From assembly GCA_030835135.1 (NCBI GenBank), contig JAUQWO010000022.1:1-64000 (forward strand): a DNA stretch of 64,000 nucleotides. The letters are read 5' to 3'. Origin of the DNA: Bacteroidota bacterium (GTDB taxonomy: Bacteria; Bacteroidota; Ignavibacteria; UBA10030; UBA6906). Positions within the stretch are counted from its first letter, which is position 1. Each line of letters opens with the position of its first letter. Positions 1-8,100 of the stretch are shown one piece after another. The position numbers were made by a program, and so were the translations under genes. The notes below the pieces were generated by a model. It did not search any database, was not told where the DNA came from, and saw nothing but the letters and a program-made list of their open reading frames with translations.

Positions 1-945
1 ACCCGTGTATGGAAGGGAGATGAGCGTATCAGTACCGAACAGACACCAGCCCCGGCACCGCCGTCCACATTCAAGATCATCGCTGCATTCCTGACGATCT
101 ACATCGTGTGGGGGTCCACGTATCTTGCGATCCGCTTCGGCGTGGAGACCATCCCGCCGTTCATGATGGCAGCCACCCGGTTTCTCCTTGCCGGCACCGT
201 CCTTTTTGTCTGGGACCGCTTCCGTGGCGGCGCGATGCCGACGGCGGCGCACTGGCGCTCGGGGGCGATCATCGGCGGACTGCTCCTGGTGATCGGCAAC
301 GGTGGCGTGACCTGGGCGGAACGGTTCATCCCGTCGGGGGTCACGGCCCTCCTCATCAGCACCTCACCGATCTGGTTCGTGGTCCTCGACTGGCTGTTCT
401 TCGGGGGGAAGCGGCCGACCGGGATCGTGGTCATCGGACTTGCCATCGGGCTCTCCGGCGTCTTGCTCCTCATCGGGCCCGACAGGATCCTGACCGGTGG
501 CGGATTTTCGGTACCGGGGATCATCGTCCTGATGCTCGCCACGGCGTCGTGGGCAGGAGGATCGCTCTACTCCCGTCGCGCAGCGCTTCCCGCGTCGCCC
601 CTCATGGCGACGGCGGTGGAGATGCTGGCCGGCGGCGCGATCCTGCTCGTCGTCAGCGTGGCCGCGGGCGAACCGTTCGGTCTCGACCCGTCCACCGTCT
701 CGACGTCATCACTCCTCTCGCTGGGCTATCTCTTCCTCTTCGGGTCACTCGTCGGGTTCACGGCGTACGTGTGGTTGCTGCGCGTGTCATCGCCGGCGAA
801 GGTATCCACCTACGCCTATGTCAACCCGGTGATCGCGGTGATCCTGGGGTGGACGCTCGGGGGAGAGGAACTCACGGGGAGGATGCTCATTGCCGCGGCG
901 GTGATCATCGCCGGTGTGGTGCTGATCGTGATGCGGAAGGAATGA
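1..945 (+). CDS. EamA/DMT-superfamily transporter, 5' end uncertain
   Basis: Integral inner-membrane protein with about ten hydrophobic segments and the two-fold EamA layout. The first repeat contains VWGSTYLAIRFG and the second begins around VPGIIVLMLATASWAGGSLYSRR. The family exports metabolites or amino acids; the substrate cannot be read from sequence. The reading frame is open from base 1, and no ATG, GTG or TTG lies in frame before the GTG at 106, which falls inside the first membrane helix (IYIVWGSTY) and so is a poor start. The gene therefore either begins upstream of the window or uses a rare start such as the ATC at 28, which follows a GGAAGGGAG-like ribosome site. It ends 1 nt before the convergent response-regulator gene. 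Confidence 0.8.
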   Translation, partial: TRVWKGDERISTEQTPAPAPPSTFKIIAAFLTIYIVWGSTYLAIRFGVETIPPFMMAATRFLLAGTVLFVWDRFRGGAMPTAAHWRSGAIIGGLLLVIGNGGVTWAERFIPSGVTALLISTSPIWFVVLDWLFFGGKRPTGIVVIGLAIGLSGVLLLIGPDRILTGGGFSVPGIIVLMLATASWAGGSLYSRRAALPASPLMATAVEMLAGGAILLVVSVAAGEPFGLDPSTVSTSSLLSLGYLFLFGSLVGFTAYVWLLRVSSPAKVSTYAYVNPVIAVILGWTLGGEELTGRMLIAAAVIIAGVVLIVMRKE

Positions 946-946
946 C

Positions 947-1306
947 CTACAACTGCTCGATGGCCTTGAGGAGCCGGCCGAGGTCCAGCGGTTTCTGCAG
1001 GAATGCATCGATGCCCGACGCGAGAATGTCGGCCGGGACGTAGAACTGCGAGTAGGCCGTGACCATGATGATGGGGAGGTCGGGACGGGCGGCCTTCGCA
1101 TGTTTCGAGAATTCGATCCCGTTCATCTTCGGCATGTCGAGGTCCACGATCGCCATGTGGATCAGCGACTTGCTCATCACCTCCAGGGCCTGTTCACCAT
1201 CGCCAGCCTCCAGGACCTGATATCCCTTCTCCGAGAGGATGGTCTTCAGCAGCTCACGAGCTTCCGGATTGTCGTCGATGACGAGGATGCGGCCGCCGAT
1301 CTTCAT
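947..1306 (-). CDS. Stand-alone response regulator receiver domain
   Basis: A 119-residue CheY-like protein made only of a receiver domain. Visible phosphorylation residues are the acidic pair D11-D12, the phospho-acceptor D55 (IVDLDMPKMNG), the switch T83 (IIMVTAY) and the conserved K105-P106 (FLQKPLD). There is no output domain, so it should act by protein-protein contact or as a phosphorelay intermediate. No histidine kinase is next to it. The start MKIGGRILVIDDN is chosen because its ATG overlaps the TGA of the upstream aminotransferase gene (ATGA, 4-nt overlap), which suggests translational coupling. A longer in-frame extension upstream would lie inside the aminotransferase gene and is rejected. 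Confidence 0.9.
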   Translation of the reverse strand: MKIGGRILVIDDNPEARELLKTILSEKGYQVLEAGDGEQALEVMSKSLIHMAIVDLDMPKMNGIEFSKHAKAARPDLPIIMVTAYSQFYVPADILASGIDAFLQKPLDLGRLLKAIEQL

Positions 1307-2499
1307 CGTGCACCTGCGCCGTCGCGCGATCGCGCGATGGCGTCCCGTAGTGCGGAAGCAGCGCGGTGCATCTCGTCGGGGGTGTTGTAGAAATGCGGTG
1401 AGAAGCGCAGGAGCCCTTCGCGTACCGCGATGGTGACACCGGCGTTGCGCATGTGCACGGCCAGTTCTTCCGCGCGCAGACCGGACGGTGGGCGCACGGT
1501 CACGATCCCAGCACGGCGCTGCGGATCCGACGGGGTGATGCACCGCACACCATCGATGCCGGTCAGTTCCCGGATCAGCACGTCGGTGATCGCGAGGAGG
1601 TGTTCTGCGATCGCCGCGATCCCCACATCCAGCAGCATCCGGAGTGCCGCGTTCATTGCATGCAAGCCGGCGATGTTGAGTGTCCCGCCTTCATACCTGC
1701 GCGCCGTGGCGTCCAGCTCCTGGTCGAGGTCCTTGAAGTTCCAGGGCGTCGCCACCGAGAGCCAGCCGACGTGCTGCTGGGTGATGCTGGACTGCAGGTC
1801 ATCGGTCAGGTACAGGAAGCCCGTGCCCTGCGGGGCCATCTGCCATTTTTGTGCCCCGGCCGCGAGGCAGTCGATATGCATCGCCTGCACATCGACCGGC
1901 ACGGCGCCGACGGCCTGAATGCCATCCACCACGAAGAGGATGCTGCGGTCGCGGCACAGCGCGCCGATCGCTTCGAGGTCCGCCCGATAGCCGGAGAGGA
2001 ACTGCACGGCACTGATGGCGAGGAGGCGGGTCTCGGGGCGCAGGGCGCGCGCGATGGTCTCCGGCGTCACGATACCGTTCTCGACCTGCATCATATCCAC
2101 CTGCACGCCGTGCCTGCGGAGATGCAGGAACGGGTGTAGGTTCGCGGGAAACTCCGCGTTGTTGAGCAGGATGTGATCGCCGTCCCGCCAGGGAAGCCCG
2201 GCCGCCACGATGTTCAGGGCGTCCGAGGTGTTCATGGCGAAGCTGATGCGTTCCGGCCCCTCTCCGTTGATGAGTCGGGCAACATTCTTCCGCCACTCCT
2301 TGATCATGGGGAGGTCGTCGCCGTAGGTATCGATCTCGCCCGTTGCGCGGTTGGCGATATGCGCGGAGAGCGCGTCGACCACCGGTGTTGCCAGGGGACT
2401 CGTCGCAGCATGGTTGAGATAGACATGCCCGCTGGCAAGGTACGGGAAGAGCGAACGGGCGCGGTCGAGTGTGGTCGGGGGGATCAGGGCCATATGCAT
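1303..2499 (-). CDS. Class V (PLP) aminotransferase, isopenicillin-N-epimerase/cysteine-desulfurase-like
   Basis: About 398 residues, the normal length for fold-type I class V aminotransferases. The cofactor-binding Asp-containing strand is seen in FVVDGIQAVGAVP. The Schiff-base lysine is in AGAQKWQMAPQGTGFLY. Near the N-terminus, YLNHAATSPLATPVVDAL is the usual opening of this family, and the C-terminal small domain ends with LRFSPHFYNTPDEM. The substrate is unclear: cysteine desulfurase, isopenicillin-N-epimerase-like and kynureninase-like members share this scaffold. The start could be ATG at 2499 (MHMALIPP) or 2493 (MALIPP); no convincing ribosome site separates them. It is probably co-transcribed with the response regulator, whose start it overlaps. 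Confidence 0.85.
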   Translation of the reverse strand: MHMALIPPTTLDRARSLFPYLASGHVYLNHAATSPLATPVVDALSAHIANRATGEIDTYGDDLPMIKEWRKNVARLINGEGPERISFAMNTSDALNIVAAGLPWRDGDHILLNNAEFPANLHPFLHLRRHGVQVDMMQVENGIVTPETIARALRPETRLLAISAVQFLSGYRADLEAIGALCRDRSILFVVDGIQAVGAVPVDVQAMHIDCLAAGAQKWQMAPQGTGFLYLTDDLQSSITQQHVGWLSVATPWNFKDLDQELDATARRYEGGTLNIAGLHAMNAALRMLLDVGIAAIAEHLLAITDVLIRELTGIDGVRCITPSDPQRRAGIVTVRPPSGLRAEELAVHMRNAGVTIAVREGLLRFSPHFYNTPDEMHRAASALRDAIARSRDGAGAR

Positions 2500-2554
2500 C
2501 GCAGCATCATGGAAAAAAGTACGAAGAAATGTCCCGAATAGCAAAATGGCCGTC

Positions 2555-2583
2555 TTGACTTCCCCTCCCTGTTTGGGTACATT
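2555..2583 (+). promoter_or_regulatory. Candidate sigma70-type promoter for pbpC
   Basis: TTGACT (2555-2560), 17-bp spacer, TACATT (2578-2583), located in the divergent gap about 100 nt before the penicillin-binding protein start. Spacing and hexamers fit the housekeeping-sigma consensus. Identified by eye. Confidence 0.5.
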
Positions 2584-2682
2584 CGGTGACACTTCCGGAG
2601 CAGACCATGAGTTGCATCGCCCGAACCGCCCCCAGGGCCAGCCGGTATTCGTCCGGTTGGGCGGCGGACCCTTCCGGTCGCA

Positions 2683-5019
2683 ATGGTACGCGAGCGTGAC
2701 GGGATGCCACACGTGACGCGCCGGCGAACGCTGCATATCGTAGGCGGCCTCCTGGGGGGGATGATCGGTCTGGCACTGCTCCTGTCGTCGATGTTCCCCC
2801 TCCCACACCCCAAACCGTACTCCACGCTGATCGAGGATCAGCGGGGGAGGTTCGTCCATGCCTTCCGCGCATCGGACGGGATCTGGCGGCTCAAGACGTT
2901 GCCCGCGGAGATCCCGCCACGCCTGAAACGCATCCTTCTGGCCCGGGAGGACCGGTGGTTCTCCTACCATCCCGGCGTCAACCCCTTTGCCCTTGCACGC
3001 GCGCTCTATCAGAATCTGAGTTCGGGCCGGAGAGTATCCGGCGCCTCCACCATCACCATGCAGATCGCCCGCATGCTCGAGCCGAAGGAACGGACGGTCG
3101 GGAACAAGATGCTGGAGATCCTCCGGGCATTCCAGCTGGAATGGACCTACTCGAAGGACGAGCTGCTCGAGATGTATCTTTCCATGGTCCCGCTGGGAGG
3201 CAATATCGAAGGGCTCCAATCCGCCGCCCTCATCTACTATCAGACCCCGCTCGAGCGGTTGAATGTGGCGCAGCTCTTCGACCTCATGCTCATCCCGAGC
3301 GATCCGAACGGGCTCCGGCCCGACCGGAACGGCGAGGCGTTGCTCCGTGAACGGATGCTCCAGGCGAAGCGATGGCTGGCGGAGGGGATGCTCACGGAAG
3401 CCGATTCCGTCGTGTTGTGGAATACGCCCGCCGCGGCGGAACGGCATGCGTTGCCCCGGGGAGCGGAGCACTTCGCATTGCGCCTGGCCCGGCGACTTCC
3501 CGGCACCGCGGTCGTGCACAGCACCCTGGACATGGATATCCAGAGAAAGGTCGAAACGCTCCTGGCCAACCACCTCCGGCCATGGCGGTTGAGCGGTGTT
3601 CAGAACGGAGCAGTGCTCGTCGTGGAGAATGCGACCGGCGCGGTGCGTGCGTACGCGGGCTCGGGGGCATTTGCCGACGACGCATCGCAGGGACAGGTGG
3701 ATGCGGTGATGGCATTGCGTTCTCCCGGGTCCACCCTCAAGCCGTTCCTGTATGCGATGCAGATCGAAGCGGGGGAACTCACGCCACGCACCGTACTCCT
3801 GGACACGCCCTACGATGCCGAAGGGTTCTACGCGGAGAATTACGACGGGGGGTACGACGGGCTGGTCCATGCGGATGAGGCGCTCCAGCGTTCACTGAAT
3901 GTTCCGATGGTGCGGATGCTGAAACGTGTTGGTCTCGACCCCTTCGAGGACTTCCTTGCGAAGGAGGGCTTCGTGTCGCTGCAGCAGCAACGCGGACGCC
4001 TCGGCCTCAGCATGATCCTCGGCGGTTGCGGGGTCCGGCTCGATGAACTCGTGCCGGCGTTCGCGTCCTTCCCGCGCGGCGGTGTCTGGCGGCCCTTGCG
4101 CTGGACCGAAGATGCGCCGGGGGACCCGTCGCAGGAGGTGCCCGTATTCTCCACCGCGACCGCGTACATGGTGACGCACATCCTCTCCGGTCTGGAGCGG
4201 CCTGACCTGCCGAACAATTTCGACTACGCGTTCACATTGCCGAAGGTGGCGTACAAGACCGGAACCTCATACGGTCGACGCGATGCATGGTGCATCGGGT
4301 ATTCCTCGATGTACACCATCGGGGTGTGGATGGGCAATGTGACGAACCGCGGGAACCCCGATCTTGTCGGGAGCCGCTCTGCAGCACCGCTCCTGCTGGA
4401 TGTCTTCACGTCCATCTCGTCCATCGCCGAGAAGGGGATCCTGCGACCGCCGCCGAACATACGGACACGCCGGGTGTGCGCGCGCAGCGGCCGTCCCCCG
4501 GGATTGTACTGTTCGCAGCTGATCGACGACATGTTCATCGACCGTGTCTCGTCCACGGCCCCGTGTACCGTGTGCACGGAGTTCCTGGTATCGACGGATG
4601 GCAAGGTGACGTATTGCGCCTCCTGCGTGGGCAGCCATCCCTATGCACCGACCGTGTATGCGCAGTACCCACCGGAGCTGGTCCATTTCTGGAAGATGCA
4701 CGGCGTGAACAAGACCCTTGCCCCGCCGCACGATCCGGCGTGCACGCGGGTCTTCGCGGGCGAAGGCCCGACCATCCTGAGCCCGTCCGAAGGGATGACG
4801 TATTTCATCACCTCACCCGGACAGCAGATCGTGTTGCAGGCCGGATCGAGCGTGGACGTGCAGGACCACCGGTGGTATGTGGACGATACCTATCTCGGGA
4901 AGAAACGTCCCGGGGAGAAGGTGTTCATTGCTCTGGCACAGGGGCCCCATACCGTTGCGTGCGTTGACGACCGTGGCAGACTCTCATCGGTTTCGATGAC
5001 GGTGAAGAACGCCATGTAG
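2683..5019 (+). CDS. pbpC: Penicillin-binding protein 1C (transglycosylase/transpeptidase)
   Basis: A 778-residue bifunctional class A PBP, inner-membrane anchored by a segment at about residues 18-40. The GT51 glycosyltransferase domain follows, with the catalytic region EDRWFSYHPGVNP and the SGASTITMQIARML motif. The transpeptidase domain shows SxxK at S350-T-L-K353, SxN at S404-L-N406 and KTG at K525-T-G527. The C-terminus (after about residue 600) carries a cysteine-containing segment and the PBP1C-type beta-sandwich tail. It polymerises and cross-links murein in the periplasm. The next gene is a bacterial alpha-2-macroglobulin, the well-known partner of PBP1C (E. coli yfhM-pbpC, here in reversed order). 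The start at 2683 lacks a clear ribosome site; ATG 2704 is an alternative. Confidence 0.93.
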   Translation: MVRERDGMPHVTRRRTLHIVGGLLGGMIGLALLLSSMFPLPHPKPYSTLIEDQRGRFVHAFRASDGIWRLKTLPAEIPPRLKRILLAREDRWFSYHPGVNPFALARALYQNLSSGRRVSGASTITMQIARMLEPKERTVGNKMLEILRAFQLEWTYSKDELLEMYLSMVPLGGNIEGLQSAALIYYQTPLERLNVAQLFDLMLIPSDPNGLRPDRNGEALLRERMLQAKRWLAEGMLTEADSVVLWNTPAAAERHALPRGAEHFALRLARRLPGTAVVHSTLDMDIQRKVETLLANHLRPWRLSGVQNGAVLVVENATGAVRAYAGSGAFADDASQGQVDAVMALRSPGSTLKPFLYAMQIEAGELTPRTVLLDTPYDAEGFYAENYDGGYDGLVHADEALQRSLNVPMVRMLKRVGLDPFEDFLAKEGFVSLQQQRGRLGLSMILGGCGVRLDELVPAFASFPRGGVWRPLRWTEDAPGDPSQEVPVFSTATAYMVTHILSGLERPDLPNNFDYAFTLPKVAYKTGTSYGRRDAWCIGYSSMYTIGVWMGNVTNRGNPDLVGSRSAAPLLLDVFTSISSIAEKGILRPPPNIRTRRVCARSGRPPGLYCSQLIDDMFIDRVSSTAPCTVCTEFLVSTDGKVTYCASCVGSHPYAPTVYAQYPPELVHFWKMHGVNKTLAPPHDPACTRVFAGEGPTILSPSEGMTYFITSPGQQIVLQAGSSVDVQDHRWYVDDTYLGKKRPGEKVFIALAQGPHTVACVDDRGRLSSVSMTVKNAM

Positions 5020-5173
5020 ATGGGGATCCCGCGTAGGGGTCTCGCAGGAAGGTCGTGCCACCGTGGACCGCACCCTGGACCGGGCGTGGGGGCTCCTGCG
5101 CACGCCCATCAGAGCATGGATCGACAGCATTGTATTCTCATCACACCTCACCTCACCAGAACGGGGAAGTATC

Positions 5174-8100
5174 ATGAAGCAACCACGCGTTGTCGTTGCC
5201 CTTATCCTCCTGGCCGTGCTGTTCCACAGCTGCGGCGGACCGGGAACCAACGTCCTCCGTGTCACATCGACGCTGCCATCGGGTGTCATCGGGCGTGACC
5301 TCATCCTGCCCGTGACGTTCTCCCGCGGGATCGTGCCGATGGACTCCGTGAACCAGTGGACCTCCACGCCGTACATGACCTTCTCGCCCGAGATCCCCGG
5401 AAAGTTCATCTGGGAGGACACGACACGGCTGGTATTCAGTCCGGACGGCCAGCTGCCGGGCGATGCCCGGTTCACGGCGAAGCTGAACACGGACCTGCTC
5501 ACGACTATGTCCGGTGCCGAAGGATTTGACGGCCCCGCGGAGTTTTCCTTCGAGACCGAAAGCTTCCGGCTCAAAGGGGCGGAGTTCTTCTATGACCGGA
5601 TCGGACAGAAACGGGAGATCGGCATTCGTGCGAACCTGGAGTTCACCTACCCGGTGAACGCGTCGGATGTCCCGGGCATGGTCACGGTGAAGGTGGACAA
5701 TGAACCGAAGCAGATCGCGAACGTTGCGACGACCGGCCAGAGCCGCGTGATCGCCGTGGATATCGGGACGGTGACCCGGCTCGACAAGGAACGTGTGATC
5801 GCCGTGAGCTGCGCCGAAGGTCTGACCTCGCCGGAGACCGGCACGCGGATCCGCATGGAAGAGCCGTTCGTGTACAGGATGCCGCCTCTGGGTGAGCTCC
5901 AGATACTCGGGCATGAGTTCGGTTCGGATGGCAGCAGTGGCTGGGTCAAAGTGAGGACCTCGCAGGAAGTGGATGCCGAGGTCGCGAAGGCGGGGGTAAC
6001 GCTCGACCCGGCGCGGCCGTTCACGGTGCGCAATGACGGCGACGGGTTCACGCTTCTTGGCGCCTTCGAGCCCGGTGCCGCGTTCCGGCTGACCGTGCAG
6101 AAGGGGCTGGAAAGCGTGCTGGGCGGGAAGACCCAGAACGACTACGAGGCCGACGTCGTGATCGGGAACATCGCTCCGTCGTTCGGATTCGCGTCGTCCA
6201 GCGGCATGTACATGATGCTCGGCGGGGCGCGGTCCATCGACATCACGACGGTGAACCTCCCGCAGCTCGCCGTGCGCGTCAGCCAGATCTTCCAGAACAA
6301 CATCGTGTACCTGTTGGACAACGGGCGGTATTACGACTACTCCTACTACGGTGATGAAGAAGGTGGGGGCGCGTCGTGGGTGAAGAAATACCGGTACTAC
6401 GTGGGCAATTTCGGACGGCAGCTGTCGTACGATACGCTCCGCATTGCGGGCGTCCCCAACCGTGAGATCACGACGCCGTTCAGTCTCACACCGTTCATGA
6501 ACACCGGGTACAAGGGGTTCTATCTCGTGGAGATCGCGAACCCCGAGGAGTCGTGGCGCTCGACCTCCAAGTTGATCTCCATCTCCGATATCGGGCTCAT
6601 CGCGAAGACCTCGTACGATGAGGTCCTGGTCTTCGCGACCAACCTCGTCACGACAGCGCCGATGCCGAACGTCACCATCTCGCTCATCTCCACGACGAAC
6701 CAGACCGTCGCCGTTGCGAAGACCGATCCCGATGGCGTTGCCCGCTTCACGGGGATGGCGGAGAAGTTGAAGGACTTCCCGCTGCGGATCGTGACAGCCG
6801 AAGCGGAGAACGACTTCAACGTTCTTCACCTCGACGATTACCGTGTGGAGACATCGCGGTTCGATGTTGCCGGACGGCGTGATCTGGCGGGGCCGTATGA
6901 TGCGATGCTGTACGGCGACCGGAACATCTACCGCCCCGGCGAGAAGGTGGTCGTGGCCGGCCTCGTGCGCAATCTCACGAACCCGGTCCCGGCGGGCATG
7001 CCGGTGCGCCTCAAGCTGTTCAATCCGCGCGGGTCGATCGTGCAGGAGACGCAGCACACGCTGAATGCGCAGGGTGCATTCGAGTCGTCCTTCCCGACCA
7101 CCACCGCGGCGTCGACCGGCGACTACCGGTATGAGTTGTACACCGGCAGCAACGTCTTCCTGACCTCGTACAAGGTGAGCGTGGAAGATTTCGTGCCGGA
7201 CCGGTTGCGGGTGAGTCTGACGCCGACGCTCGAGACGGCGCGGCCGGGCGAGACGGTGGACTACACCGTGCAGGCCACGAACTTCTTCGGCCCGCCTGCC
7301 GCGGGCAGGAACTGGGAGTTCGAAGGTGCCTTCACGGTCGTGCCGTATCTCTCGAAGAATTTCCCGGAGTTCGTCTTCCGTGATGATGCGGCGGCGAACA
7401 ACGTTGGCGACCCCTTTGTGGCAACGGGCCGGACGGAAAGCGATGGTACGGCGGCGATCTCGATGACGATCCCCGAGGGGTTGTCCACGTCCGGGATCAT
7501 CCGTGCACGCGGACGGGTGGCGGTCTTCGATGAGTCCGGCCGGCCGGTGCATCAGGTGGCGCAGACCATGGTCTATCCGAAACCCTATCTCATCGGGGTC
7601 AGGAATGCCGGGGCGTATTACATGGCGCCCAACACGCCGCAGAAGGTGCGCATCGTTGCGGTGGATCCCCAGGACCACCTGCTCAAGGGGTTCACAGCCC
7701 AGGTGCAACTGATCCGGTACGAATGGCATTCCGTGCTGCGTCAGCATCCGCAGACCAACAACCTGCGGTATGTGTCCGAACGACGCGAGATCCCCGTCCG
7801 CACCGACCGTGTCACCATCGGTTCCGGACCGCTGGAGTATACCTACAGCGCTCCACGGTCGGGTGACTATGCCCTGCGGGTGAGCAAGGCGGGGGATGCC
7901 GGGTACAATCAGATCGAGTTCTATTCGTACAGCTGGGGGACATCGGACATGACCTCCTTCGAGGTCGATCCGGAAGCGCGGGTGGACATCGTGCTGGACA
8001 AGAAGGTGTATGCGCCGGGCGAGAAGGCGCACATCCTTTTCCAGGCCCCGTTCAGCGGCCGGATGCTGGTGACCATTGAGCGGAACCACGTGTTCACCCA

